Shown piece after piece: positions 1 to 10,400 of a DNA stretch of 64,000 nt (positions are counted from its first letter, which is position 1; every line of letters begins with the position of its first letter). The notes below the pieces were generated by a model, which worked only from the letters and a program-made list of their open reading frames with translations, searched no databases and had not been told where the DNA came from. Both the position numbers and the translations under genes were made by a program. This DNA comes from Cotesia glomerata (taxonomy: Eukaryota; Arthropoda; Insecta; Hymenoptera; Braconidae), in the NCBI RefSeq assembly GCF_020080835.1, contig NC_058163.1, positions 10,705,113 to 10,769,112 of the forward strand. The letters run 5' to 3'.

Positions 1-256
1 AATGTTGTTTGATAAATGTTAACACAATGATAAATGTTAACATAAATGTTGATATGAACCACTTGTATACTTTGATGTTAATGAGTACTTAAAAAATTAT
101 TATTTGAATTATTTATGTTAATAAGTTTAATAAATTCAATAAATGCAATATCTAAAGAATGAATGATATTTATTATTTAGTTGCTAGGATACTTTATCAA
201 TTTAAATAGATTTGACACCTACTCTTTATATGCGTCCATAAATATAAATTAATATT
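1..256. other. AT-rich flank, no gene seen
   Basis: Very AT-rich sequence with short imperfect repeats of a TAAATGTTAACA-like motif near the left edge. I see no coding exon. It lies directly upstream of the DRC3-like pseudogene and could hold remnants of its promoter, but nothing specific supports that. Confidence 0.4.
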
Positions 257-2186
257 ATGTCTAAATCAAATTATGAAAAGTATAAAAAAAATATAAGCAT
301 TGATGAGCCTTTTTTAGTAATTGATGATGTACCAGATGTAATAAATTATAGTACTCTTGTAAATTTAATTATTGAATAAGCAGCTCTCAAGGGTGAACGT
401 GGTAGACTATTTCGTGAAGATGGAATAAAATTGGATGAAGTAACTAGAATATGAATTGAATTTTCTAGAAAAGTATTTTTGTAAGTGTATATGTTAATTT
501 TTTTATTAATATTAATAAATTTTCAACTCCTACAGAAATTTTGAAAATAGAACATCTTTGGATTATGACTAATCTGACAAAACTCATATTATTCCACAAT
601 ATTATGGACAAAATTAAAAACCTCGACAGCCTGGTAAATCTTCAAGATCTTGATCTTTCTTTTAACCGAATAAAAAAAATGGAAATCTAAATAAATTAAT
701 AACAAGATTTTGTGAATAAAATTTATCTTTTAGGTTTTATATTTAAGAAAATTTTAAAATCTGAGAACTGTAAATATCACAGAAAACCCTTGCATTTTAC
801 CAGACAATTATGATAATTATCTTGTTGCTTACAACCTCAAGTGATTTATTTTTTGTATGTCTTAATCAGCAAAGAAGAAAGAAATGACGCCATCAAAAAG
901 TACAGGTATGTTTCCTAAATATATTGTTAATTATTCTACTCTTATTTTATTTGTTTATAATCATTTTAAAATTTATTGTAGACAAGCAATTATTAAAGTT
1001 GAAGAAGTCGAATTAAAAATTAAAATAAAAATGGATAAACAACAGAAAGTAAATAGAAAAAGTCAATATGATTCTCTGTGTTTTGTTGATCAATTAGACG
1101 GGGATGAATTTTTTAATACTGTCTTTCAAGATGACTAAAGTTTGTTTAATTTTACTTATATCAGTTATCTCTAAGATTATAATTCATTAATATTAGAAGA
1201 ATCATTTATTGATTGATTATTTATTAATAGATATATTGAAAAATCTAAATAATGATACCCTTGAAATATATGAAGAATATAAGAAAAAGTTTACAACAGT
1301 ATGTCCAGGAATTGTACAAATTTGGAGGAGATCAACACGTTGTTAGGACGAAAGAAATTAATGAATTTTTTTCAGTCGTTCGAAAAGCTCGAGAAAATGT
1401 TTAAGATCATTGGGACAATAAAAACAGGAAAAATAATTATGATTTAGTGAAATTTGATAAAGAATTGAATGAACAAAAAATAAAAATAGATGTAAAAATA
1501 GCGAAAACTCAAGAATTAGCCGATGGTTTCATCGAAAGTTTGACAAATATGTCGACAAAGCTGATGTACAGCGAAGTTGTTTTGCATGAATAAATAGATG
1601 ATATATTTGAGATTTTTAAGATAAATATGATTGACTTGAAGGATCCACTTGTAGAATTTGTACGAGAAATTTTTTCTCAAATATATGATATTGTTCTCCA
1701 ATACCGCGAGGCTATAAGTACTGTGATTAATAATTATTTAATTAAATAGTGTTAGAGATTTGACAGTGCCAGGAAATTATGTTGACAATTGTGGCGACGT
1801 AGATGTTCTAAACAATACTTTGATCATTTCACATGATATTCATATACAGGTAATAAAAAGATCTTTCAATATAGAAAAACTGAAAATGATATTTATATAC
1901 TTTTTTCTTTAAAGATTGTTGATAACCGCAATGACAGTATCATTGAAAGAATAAACCTTTGGCTTGAAGAGTTTTTACATGAATTTAGCAAGTAAGTTTA
2001 ACCGATAGATTTTTAATTAGTTACTTTATTAAATTATTATTTTTTTTTAGACGAGAATGGCTTCGACATCGTCAGCGAATACTCGAAATTTCTCATTTTT
2101 TGCAGTTTCAGCGAAAACGGATGCATAATGATTTTTGTATCAAAGACGCATTTGCATTTGATGTTGCAGCGTCTCTCGAAGGATAA
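257..2186 (+). pseudogene. Dynein regulatory complex subunit 3 (DRC3/LRRC48)-like pseudogene
   Basis: DRC3 is a leucine-rich-repeat protein of the nexin-dynein regulatory complex in motile cilia and sperm flagella. Conceptual translation in pieces recovers its architecture in order. An N-terminal segment (257-470) is followed, after a plausible intron, by LRR units (about 538-690) with the pattern LWIMTNLTKL...LVNLQDLDLSFNRI. Then come the last LRR cap (about 750-835), a charged helical region (about 870-1138) and coiled-coil segments (1240-1860). The terminal segments are NRNDSIIERINLWLEEF and a C-terminus ending at TAA 2184-2186. The reading frame is broken by TAA after codon 39 (GAA TAA GCA), by TGA near 452, by a frameshift near 688 and by many stops between 1340 and 1800. 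Intron-like gaps with GT/AG borders remain, so it is not a processed copy. I infer a decayed gene or decayed duplicate. Confidence 0.72.
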
Positions 2187-2434
2187 TTTTAATAATAATT
2201 ATTTCACAATTTAAATATATTTATTTATTTATACAACGAAAGAAATTTTGTAATAGTATACATGATCGTTGTATTTATTATTTTAAATTATTAATTTATT
2301 AAATGTGTACAATTAACAAAAAAACAAATAATTAATATATTTATATAAAATATTAAAAATTAGTCAAATCTAAATTAGCTTTGTTAATTATCGTTATCTT
2401 AAAAATTTTACTTTTGAAAAATAAATTATATTAT

Positions 2435-2631
2435 TCAAAATCGTAACACTCGATTAAGATAAAAATTAATTTTTTTTTTTTTTAAAGCTTCAATATATAG
2501 ATGCAAATCTTTATTAACTTCAGGCTGAGAGATAAAATTTGTAAAACGAAGGGTATCAGCATCTCGATTTTTCTTCAGCCATTCAATTAATTCACTTCTC
2601 AAATTCATTTTAGTGGCATGTCTTCCTACAG
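2435..2631 (-). CDS. Possible terminal exon of an unrecognised gene
   Basis: On the minus strand a good 3' splice site (pyrimidine-rich, then TAG) at 2632-2634 precedes an open stretch of about 65 codons. It contains MNLRSELIEWLKKNRDADTL and a Lys run encoded by a 14-A tract, and ends at TGA. The segment is hydrophilic and helical. I do not recognise the family. No upstream partner exon was found between 2700 and 3235, so this may be a relic or chance ORF. The homopolymer makes the last 15 codons sensitive to a sequencing error. Confidence 0.25.
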
Positions 2632-2639
2632 CTAAAAAT

Positions 2640-3235
2640 AAAATAATTATAAGTTATAACATACAAACTATTATATAATTTAATTTTTTATTTTGCACTC
2701 ATCGATTTTTATATTGTTTGCGTGTGGAATTTTTTTTGTGATAGTTTATTAAAAACGAATCCTAAAAATTATCAAATGGCTGTCAGTTTCAGTAATTCAA
2801 AAATATAAAGTTTTTTGGGACCTCAAAATGTGATCGTCCGATGAAAACTAGATTTAAAAAAATATTTTATAGATGTTATAATTATTAATAACTAGAACTT
2901 TATATTTTTGATTATTTAAATAAATAAAGAATACACATGAATTTAGAAAATTATCGAGCTTTTGTTTCTGATAGATGCATCGCCTGAGAGTTTTACGATA
3001 TAGAGAAGTTTCATTGTAATCAATTATTTCCTGAGAGATTTTCAAATGAAGGATTTTTCAAATTGATTTGTTTTCATTGTAGAGTTTTATACTGAGAGTT
3101 TTTTAAAATAAAGATTTCTGCTGAGGGATTATAAAATGTAGAGAAATCCTCTGAAGAGATACTCCCCACCCGTTAATTTAACTACTTCTAAAGATATTTA
3201 AAACGTTCTATTAATTTTATTTATATTGTAATTAT
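2640..3235. other. AT-rich intergenic sequence
   Basis: No supported gene. It contains several loose repeats of a GAGAG/GATTTT...TAGAG type (about 2985-3155). It ends at the left 15-bp target-site copy of the retrotransposon that follows. Confidence 0.4.
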
Positions 3236-3250
3236 ATATCTAATTCATTT
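3236..3250. repeat. Target-site duplication, left copy (15 bp)
   Basis: ATATCTAATTCATTT occurs here and again, identically, at 8551-8565, directly bordering the non-LTR element 3251-8550. Perfect identity implies a fairly recent insertion. Confidence 0.85.
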
Positions 3251-3496
3251 TGGGGAGTTTGAGTGAGGTCGCTGTAGTGTACAGACGTACTTAAGCTACC
3301 TGCTGTAGTTTTTTATAATATTAGATACCTAAGTTTAAACTTTAGCCAGTGAAAGTGTGTGAAATCTCTTCCAAAAACTCGGCTGCGCTTACGAACGTAA
3401 TAATCTTATCTTTACATGGAGCAAGTGCATGTTTTTTAAACCCAGTCTGCTAACAATGTGTCGGACAGGTTAGGTTTTCAGTGCACATCATAGAGC

Positions 3497-4795
3497 ATGG
3501 TGATAAGTGACACTGAGGGAAGCGATAGTGACAGTACCGACGGAGTATCAGATGCCTCAGGAAGCTTAGACACAAACCTGCCAGAGGGCAGCTCAACACT
3601 GATTAGCACAACCAGCATTGAACCAACGCCAAAATACTCTCGGCGTGGCCGTACCCCTAAAGCCGAGCAGCTAAAAAAATTCAGATCCAGCTCCTTTGGA
3701 GATATTGCCGATTACTTCAAGAAGAATAGCTTAAAAAGGTCCAGAGAAAACGTCGCTCTGTCTAGCCCCAAGCGTACTGAAGACAGTCCCTCACCGCCAA
3801 ATAAAGTGACACGCTCATCTTCGTCACCACCGTCGGTGTCACGTGGCAAAGTAGCCCACATGGCTGATCAATCTTCTGCCAGGAAACAGTGCAGCGGACA
3901 CAAGTCCGATCTGTCACAAGATACTGCAAGCGCATCAGCTACTAACTTGTTTAGTACATTCAATGCACCATCTATCCCTCCCACGACCATTGAGGCTCTA
4001 TTTCTGCAAATGCAAGGCTGGAGAGCAGCTGACCAAGCATATATGTCTGGTATGAAACAAGATCTAATAAACAAGATAGCTGAATCAAGCTTGGCATGCA
4101 GTAAAGAAATCAATGCTCTCAGAGATGAGCTTACAGTAAAAAACACGGAATTAAAAAAAGAGCTAGAAGATGTTAAATCCAGAGTATCTGTAATAGAATC
4201 AAATGCAAACCTATCGAGTGGCTTTGGTTCAACGGTCCATGACCTAGAGAGACAAATCATCAATAATAGTATTAACTCGGTGGAAAAACACATCCGCAGA
4301 AATAACATCATTATCCGCGGGCTAATCTGCGATGAGGCCAATGTCAAAAAGACGGTCGCCGAGTTTCTGGATACACATCTCAACACCAAAAATTGCATCG
4401 AAAGCGTGTCAATTCTCAACAAGACAAAAGACAGCATCAAGGTAGTGCTGAAAGACCAAGAAGTAAAGCAGAAGATCCTCAAGAACAAACGACTTCTGAA
4501 AGTTCCTGTATATATCAACTCAGACCTGACACCAGAAGAGAGTTACATTGCAAAAAGGCTCAGAGATGAAGGCAAAAAACTTAAAGCGGAAGGTAATAAT
4601 ATCAAGTATGGTTTTCAAAAGCTCATAGTCAACGGCACCCCCATGACATGGGATAAAAATTTAAACGCATTAGTCCCGAGCCAATCGTCATCCACTTCAC
4701 AAACTAACTTTAACCCTTCACAAGATACTATTACAAATGCAAGCTACTCCCAAAGTAGCAACACCAAAAACAATTTCAACCCCCACGTTCAATAG
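3497..4795 (+). CDS. LINE ORF1 protein (coiled coil plus RRM-like RNA-binding domain)
   Basis: A 432-residue ORF1. The N-terminal ~130 residues are Ser/Pro/charged and probably disordered. Residues ~185-237 form a heptad-rich coiled coil (INALRDELTVKNTELKKELE). From ~264 an RRM-like region starts at HIRRNNIIIRGL, and a C-terminal segment with LTPEESYIAKRLRDEGKKLK follows. This order resembles L1-type ORF1 proteins (trimerising coiled coil, RRM, CTD), which bind element RNA and assemble the RNP. No CCHC knuckles are present. The ATG at 3497 is the first long-frame start after the 5' UTR. The frame stops at TAG 4793-4795 and continues open in the same frame into ORF2. Confidence 0.85.
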   Translation: MVISDTEGSDSDSTDGVSDASGSLDTNLPEGSSTLISTTSIEPTPKYSRRGRTPKAEQLKKFRSSSFGDIADYFKKNSLKRSRENVALSSPKRTEDSPSPPNKVTRSSSSPPSVSRGKVAHMADQSSARKQCSGHKSDLSQDTASASATNLFSTFNAPSIPPTTIEALFLQMQGWRAADQAYMSGMKQDLINKIAESSLACSKEINALRDELTVKNTELKKELEDVKSRVSVIESNANLSSGFGSTVHDLERQIINNSINSVEKHIRRNNIIIRGLICDEANVKKTVAEFLDTHLNTKNCIESVSILNKTKDSIKVVLKDQEVKQKILKNKRLLKVPVYINSDLTPEESYIAKRLRDEGKKLKAEGNNIKYGFQKLIVNGTPMTWDKNLNALVPSQSSSTSQTNFNPSQDTITNASYSQSSNTKNNFNPHVQ

Positions 4796-7700
4796 CTAAA
4801 TGTAATTCAACCACATCACGCAAATATCCTCAACACAGCCAGCACAGTCAACATCACTTTTTGGAATGCTCACGGTCAACACAACATACCAGAGATCATC
4901 AACTCCTCCACTGCCAGTCTTATATGTATTTCCGAAACCTGGGCAACTGATGATCTCTTCCTCTCAAGTCTAAGTCAATCTGCAAAAAAAATTTTCGTCC
5001 CAGCTACAAAACCACTGAAACAAGGCAGACCCAGCGGCGGACTGATTATATTCTCGAGCTTAACATCAACGACAATTTCTTCATCTAAGTCCTGGATCAT
5101 TGCTAAAGTGTCTTCCAATAATCTCACCATTATTACTGCCCTAATCTACTTCAAACCAAATGAGAACTTAGAAGAGACCCTTGATCTTTTGCAACTCACT
5201 CTATCCAATATCTTTCATACTCACCAGTTCGATCTCTTCATCGCTGGTGGCGACTTTAATGCCCGTGTAGGTAACGAGAGTCAAGTGCAGGAAGACGTTA
5301 CTGTAAACACAAACCTCGACAATACCCGTAACTCGCGAGATCAAGTCTGTAATCATCAGGGCCGGCTCGTCATGCGATTTATGGAAGATAATGGCTTCAT
5401 TCTACTAAATGGTAGGTCGCCTGGAGACCGAAATGGTGATTTTACATTCTGCAGTACTTCCGGAAAAAGTGTTATCGATCTAATATGGGTTAATATCCTT
5501 GGTCTTCAGCATGTGTCCGACATGTGGGTGGAGGACATGGTTACGAAGTCAGATCATCTACCCGTAACAATTAGGCTTCACACTGGCCCCATTAGGGATT
5601 TGGTTCAAGCTGAACAAAACTCTATGCAGCTAAGCCCTCTGCGATGGAACGAAAATCATGCTGATCTGTTTCGTCATTATATTACTTGGTCCCCTCTCAT
5701 CAAAATTGACACGGATTCAACCTCTGTAGACGACTTCAATAACCAATTGACTGTTGCCATCACTGAAGCTGCACGCGAAGCCCTGATGCCCCAAGTCAAC
5801 AGGAAATACCCACCAGAAAGAAAATCAAAACCCTGGTTTGACAATAGCTGCAAGGACCGAAAAGCAATGATAAAAAATATTCTCTGCCAATGCAAGTTGT
5901 CGAACAACTCAGATCCTGTCTGGGCAATCTATCTCCAATCTAAAAAAGACTATTACAGTTACTTGAAGCTGAGGAAACAGGAATACATCAATGTTATCCA
6001 AGCTAAATTTGCCAAAACCCGCAACTCCAAAGACTTCTGGGATACAGTGAAATCGGTTCGAAGAAGCTTCCGTAGCCAGAATAGCATTGCACTGGTGGAG
6101 TGGGAGAATTTTTTCCATAAAGTCTACCCACCCCGCATCACCTCCAATCCAACCTGGCACTCAGATTTGCACCAGCAACTTGATATAGAAATTACGCTAG
6201 AAGAACTTCAAGAAAGCCTCAAAAAATGCAAGTCAAACAAAGCACCAGGTATGGATAATATCAGTAATGAATTTTTAAAAAACCTCCCGGAAAACTGGCA
6301 GCTATTTATTCTTGCGTTCTTCAACAAAATACTGGTCACAGAGACACTACCGCTGGATTGGACAAAAATTATCACCACGATGCTGTTCAAAAAAGGTGAT
6401 CCCACGGACCCGGAAAACTATCGCAGTATTGCACTAATTAACAGCATTACGAAAGTTTTCACGCAAATATTATGCTCGCGTATCAGGAAGTGGGCTGAGA
6501 CTGAAAAAATCATCCCAGAAGAACAATCAGGCTTTCAACCCGACAAATCATGTGCAGACAATGTATTTACCCTACTGTCTCTCCTGCAAATGCAGCTAAG
6601 GTTCGGTAAACCGGTATATACCTTATTCATAGATTTTCGCCGGGCCTTTGACTCGGTCCCTCACGACAAACTTTGGACAAAATTAATGAACCTAGGCCTC
6701 AGCTCCAAACTAATCAACATACTGAAGATCCTGTATGACAACGCACAAATGAGAGTGAGAGTTAACGGACAGCTCTCTGAACCAGTTGATGTAACTCTAG
6801 GCGTGTTGCAAGGAGAAGTGCTAAGCCCTCTTTTATTTATACTGTACCTATCGGACATTACGTCATTCTTCGATGAGCAGGGACTTGAAGGAATCAGTCT
6901 AAATGCCTCGATAACTGTCCTGTTCTTAATGTATGCTGACGATATTGCTATGACACTCCGCTCAACTAGTCACCTCCAAAAAGGGCTCAAGATTCTCGAA
7001 ACTTATTGCAAAGTAAACGCCATGCAAGTCAATGTGTCAAAAACAAAGATCTTAAAAATCAGTTTCTCCGGTAAATGTCGGAAAAAATGCCCTGTATTTC
7101 TGTTTAATGGAGAGGAGGTCGAAATGGTGAAATCTTACACGTATCTAGGTGTGGTTTTCTCTACAAGCATTTTCAATGTCTCAACGGCCAACCATGCCAT
7201 TAGCAAAAGCAGAATTGCGACCGGCACAGCCCTTGCCATCCTTACCAAGCTGAAAGCTGACGCCTGGAAAGGCAAGCTTCAAATACACAGCAGCTTGATC
7301 CGCAGCTCTTTGCTTTACATGTCGCAGATCTGGTGCCTTAGGTCCGACTTCACTGAAATGCTAGAATCAGCAAATCTTGCCTTTTACAAGAAATTATTCT
7401 CACTCCCCAGGTGTACTCCGAATTATGCCTTGAGAATTGAGCTAAACCTGCAACATATCTCCACACATATCTTGCAGCTGGCCTTAAATTGGATCATTAA
7501 AATCCTAGAGCTTTCAGACAACCGACTCCCCAAAATCTGCCTGCTGCGCCTAGTCGAAATAAACAAACACTCTACACAGCATAAAAGCACCAACTGGGTT
7601 CAACAACTGAAAGAACTTCTAAAGCCTATCAACGAAGACTCACTGCTAGACAACCTAGATGTGGAGCACTGGAAAACACGCAAAGATAACATCTTGAGTA

Positions 7701-8209
7701 AACATCGTAGTCACCTAGCACGAATGGACCGAGAAAGATACTCTCGCTCTTCAGGCTGTCAGCTCATTCTACCTGTCCCGTTATTTAAAATACTTCCAGA
7801 ACTCTTCCACAGAGTACCACACTATCTGTGCAAGCCAATTGTCCAACTCCGCCTGGCCAGTAAATACGCGTGCTTCATTTCGACTAACAGTGAGACTTTC
7901 GTCTTATCACCACTCAAGGACTGCAAATTTTGCGGGTCTGGCAAAAAAGAAACTGTAATGCACTTCCTGATCGAATGCCCCTTCTATGACACTCTCAGAG
8001 ACAAATTCTGGGAAACTGTGTTATCACAAGGTTCAAGGCATGACAAGCTGGGAAAAATTCTGGGCGCAACAGAAAAGCCAAATTTGAAAGCCCTTTCTGA
8101 ATATCTTCAAAGCTGTTTCACCCTTAGATCCTCTTACTCTGAGTATTCCTCCCTGATTCACTTCCACAAGAATCCAAATTCATGTGAAATAACCTCTTCC
8201 CTTGACTAA
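4796..8209 (+). CDS. LINE ORF2: AP endonuclease - reverse transcriptase - zinc motif
   Basis: This reading frame is open from the codon after the ORF1 TAG to TAA at 8207-8209. It encodes an apurinic-like endonuclease (WNAHG at ~4863; SETW at ~4936; GGDFNARVG at ~5244; SDHLPV at ~5550). A reverse transcriptase follows, with IDFRRAFDSV at ~6630, a GVLQGEVLSPLLF motif at ~6800 and the catalytic YADD at 6932-6943. A C-terminal CX2C...HX4C motif (CKFCGSG...HFLIEC) lies at ~7923-7980. It nicks the target and primes reverse transcription. There is no in-frame ATG upstream of the endonuclease domain, and the region before 5108 carries essential endonuclease motifs, so translation probably depends on suppression of the TAG or on non-AUG initiation. 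Confidence 0.85.
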   Translation, partial: LNVIQPHHANILNTASTVNITFWNAHGQHNIPEIINSSTASLICISETWATDDLFLSSLSQSAKKIFVPATKPLKQGRPSGGLIIFSSLTSTTISSSKSWIIAKVSSNNLTIITALIYFKPNENLEETLDLLQLTLSNIFHTHQFDLFIAGGDFNARVGNESQVQEDVTVNTNLDNTRNSRDQVCNHQGRLVMRFMEDNGFILLNGRSPGDRNGDFTFCSTSGKSVIDLIWVNILGLQHVSDMWVEDMVTKSDHLPVTIRLHTGPIRDLVQAEQNSMQLSPLRWNENHADLFRHYITWSPLIKIDTDSTSVDDFNNQLTVAITEAAREALMPQVNRKYPPERKSKPWFDNSCKDRKAMIKNILCQCKLSNNSDPVWAIYLQSKKDYYSYLKLRKQEYINVIQAKFAKTRNSKDFWDTVKSVRRSFRSQNSIALVEWENFFHKVYPPRITSNPTWHSDLHQQLDIEITLEELQESLKKCKSNKAPGMDNISNEFLKNLPENWQLFILAFFNKILVTETLPLDWTKIITTMLFKKGDPTDPENYRSIALINSITKVFTQILCSRIRKWAETEKIIPEEQSGFQPDKSCADNVFTLLSLLQMQLRFGKPVYTLFIDFRRAFDSVPHDKLWTKLMNLGLSSKLINILKILYDNAQMRVRVNGQLSEPVDVTLGVLQGEVLSPLLFILYLSDITSFFDEQGLEGISLNASITVLFLMYADDIAMTLRSTSHLQKGLKILETYCKVNAMQVNVSKTKILKISFSGKCRKKCPVFLFNGEEVEMVKSYTYLGVVFSTSIFNVSTANHAISKSRIATGTALAILTKLKADAWKGKLQIHSSLIRSSLLYMSQIWCLRSDFTEMLESANLAFYKKLFSLPRCTPNYALRIELNLQHISTHILQLALNWIIKILELSDNRLPKICLLRLVEINKHSTQHKSTNWVQQLKELLKPINEDSLLDNLDVEHWKTRKDNILSKHRSHLARMDRERYSRSSGCQLILPVPLFKILPELFHRVPHYLCKPIVQLRLASKYACFISTNSETFVLSPLKDCKFCGSGKKETVMHFLIECPFYDTLRDKFWETVLSQGSRHDKLGKILGATEKPNLKALSEYLQSCFTLRSSYSEYSSLIHFHKNPNSCEITSSLD

Positions 8210-8550
8210 CTTTAAATCTGTAATCCTTCTAGTAATGTGGTTGAATTATGTTTGAATTATGTTTGAATTATATTAGAATTATGTTTGAATTACAACTGAA
8301 TTATACTTGTATTAAATTTGAATTTATATTAGACATAGCAAACATTTTAGGATAGCTATATCTCACCTATCAGCCGATCACATACATTCATACTCTTATT
8401 ATATCATCTTCATCTTTTCTCTCTGCTCTACTGTACATTATAGCTCCTAAGTTTAAATTTGTAATTTCTGTATCTACCTGTATCTCAAACCTCTTGTATA
8501 TAGGACTATGTCCTTTTGATACAATAAAGATTGAATTGAATTGAATTGAA

Positions 8551-8565
8551 ATATCTAATTCATTT
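8551..8565. repeat. Target-site duplication, right copy (15 bp)
   Basis: Identical to 3236-3250; it abuts the (TTGAA)4 tail of the retrotransposon. Confidence 0.85.
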
Positions 8566-9344
8566 GAGTTTTCTTCAAACGTCAGACTGTGCCTAATTCC
8601 ATCAAAACTTTCCACAGACTTATTATTTTTAAAAAAATTTAAAAAAGATAAATATTGTCGGCGACACTCACTGAATATCCATAACTTATTTTTTTTTTTA
8701 TAATTCAGATTGTCTTGCTGAATCGTTTAAATCTATTGTTATTTAATTTGAAAATAAGATGAATTAAAAATTTTAATTCTTTATTATTCAAAAAGACAAT
8801 TTGTAAAATTAAATAATTTTAACAATGCGTAGTTTTTGTACTTACACTTGTTTACAGCACATAAATATTAATATTTTCAATTTAATTATTAGATTTGAAC
8901 GTAATAGTAACGATAATTTAACAGAATTTATTCCGTTTTATTTAATAAAGTGATCGATTTGTTATCAAAGAAAAAATATAAAAAAAAAATATTTCGATAT
9001 TTGGAATTACTTTTTACGCTTATTAATGACAGATTGTTACTTCCAGATGCTGTTTAGTGTAACAATACTTAATTCGATAATTAATTAATTAAAAACAAAA
9101 AAAAGAAAAGGCTTTTGCTAACTTCGTGTTAACTGAGGATCAGTAGCGTTGATATTTTGACTTTGCACATGACAGTCGTTTTTCGGTTTTTTGAAAATTT
9201 AAACCAACGGCTCTTGCATGGTAATTATATTACATATAATTATATTATTGATTTGAGTCAGTAAATTTTTCACTTGAGACCAAGTCAGGGCTGGGCCCAA
9301 AGCACAAAATGCAGTGATAGATTAGGCCCGTTAGCTTGAGGTGA
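8566..9344. other. AT-rich intergenic sequence
   Basis: No supported gene. The 9280-9345 part is less AT-rich and would be the 3' UTR of the minus-strand exon at 9345-9454 if that exon is real. Confidence 0.35.
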
Positions 9345-9454
9345 TCATCTGAAACGTGGATGCATCATCGGCGTTAGCATTGGTCTACCAGGGAATCCCA
9401 TTTGAATCGCGAATGCTGGATGCATCGCACCTGGGGACAATGCCCCGAGCATAC
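9345..9454 (-). CDS. Orphan terminal exon, Met/Pro/Gly-rich C-terminus
   Basis: On the minus strand a consensus 3' splice site (GTGGTATTGCAG) precedes 36 codons that translate as MLGALSPGAMHPAFAIQM..., end in MMHPRFR and stop at TGA 9345-9347. The exon enters in phase 2. Its low-complexity Met/Pro/Gly composition is typical of the C-terminal tails of RNA-binding or zinc-finger proteins, but I cannot name the family. No upstream exon is recognisable nearby. The next minus-strand homology is a threonyl-tRNA synthetase pseudogene, which does not have this tail. It could be a stranded exon of a gene broken by insertions. Confidence 0.35.
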
Positions 9455-9554
9455 CTGCAATACCACAAAATATAATCAATTATGATATTCCGTGAAATGA
9501 TATTGTTTTTATTTTATTTATTTGCATAGAATTGTCATTCTAATAATATTTATG

Positions 9555-9592
<38 letters not shown>
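9555..9592. repeat. (AAT)n microsatellite
   Basis: About 13 uninterrupted ATA/AAT triplets in AT-rich noncoding DNA (9455-9900 otherwise shows no gene). Confidence 0.9.
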
Positions 9593-9899
9593 TATAATTA
9601 ATCTATCTGGTAGAATTTAGAAAGAAGGAGAAAACATTGAAGCAGGACGCATCCAGATTATTATAATCAAAGTCTTTTTTAAATGATTAATCACGTACAC
9701 GTTTTGTGTAAAAAATTTTTAATTAATTAATTAAAAAAAAAATAAATAAAATGGAATTACTGAAAAGAAAATTTTTTGACGTTAGAGATCCGAAGACTCC
9801 GATACCCGTACTCAAAAATAGAATTAAAATTAATTTATAAATTATTGATAATAAAGATAATAAATATTTAAATAAATAAAAGCGTTCATCAACTACTTT

Positions 9900-10400
9900 A
9901 ATCACAACACCAGGATTCCAAGCTATATAAAATTGCTCACCCGTGTGTCTGATGAGGACCACGAAATAAATCAATCAACGGCCCACATCTGTAGACTGTA
10001 GTAGTTGGAGTCTGAACTTTTTCTTCCAGTATTCTCACTTTGAACTCGTTGTACTCAAACATCTTCAAAAAATCTTCTTTAGTCATTTCCAGACGCTCAA
10101 ATGGTTGCCTTTTCCTTTACAATGTCCTTCTACAAAGATTCAAGAAAAGGGAAGTTCAGGGTTGAAATTTTCTTATCTCCAAGATGCAGAGACAACCTCC
10201 GTAGACACGTTCCATTGCTTCGCTCAGTATGTGAGCACTGGAGTGCCAAAAGACTTGTTGACCATCAGGGCTGTCAAATTAGAGTAATTCCAACTTGCAA
10301 TCACGTTCTAAAGGTCTGTCAAGATCCCACAGTTCATTGTTAATCTTAGTAATCATCGTATCGTCAGCAAGACGACAATCACTACTCACGATTCTCAGGA
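9900..10400 (-). pseudogene. Threonyl-tRNA synthetase pseudogene fragment
   Basis: Reading the minus strand from ~10400 to ~9900 gives segments diagnostic of the cytosolic ThrRS editing region. In order these are LADDTMITKINNELWDLDRP, FWHSSAHILSEAMERVYGG, FERLEMTKEDFLKMFEYNEF and KVQTPTTTVYRCGPLIDLF followed by a broken RHTG. The HSSAH motif belongs to the N2 editing site that hydrolyses mischarged Ser-tRNA. The copy is not functional. There is an in-frame TAA just before FDSPDG, a block deleted after GGCLC, a TAG near 10150, a one-base insertion near 10111 and a frame change near 9957. No aminoacylation core follows downstream, so it is a truncated relic. It is read without obvious introns for ~450 bp, compatible with a retrocopy or with one large exon. 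Confidence 0.75.

Larger units (their letters stand above)
3251..8550 (+). mobile_element. Full-length non-LTR retrotransposon (LINE), apparently recent
   Basis: The element runs from GGGGAGTTTGAG at the 5' end to a (TTGAA)4 tandem tail at 8531-8550 and is flanked by a perfect 15-bp duplication. It has a 5' UTR of about 245 bp, ORF1 (3497-4795), ORF2 (about 4796-8209) and a 3' UTR of about 340 bp. The 3' UTR holds imperfect GAATTATGTTT tandem units (8237-8320) and AATAAA at 8523. A short-repeat tail instead of poly(A) is known in the CR1 and I groups. Together with the AP-endonuclease/RT organisation this suggests one of those lineages, but I cannot place the clade firmly. Apart from a single TAG between the ORFs the coding region is open throughout. 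Confidence 0.9.

Noticed and set aside
884..1138. Stand-alone 84-codon gene
   Set aside because: It spans two exon-like pieces and an intron of the DRC3 pseudogene read through in one frame.
3868..4518. Minus-strand ORF of 216 codons
   Set aside because: It is antisense to the retrotransposon ORF1 and has no domain; a shadow frame.
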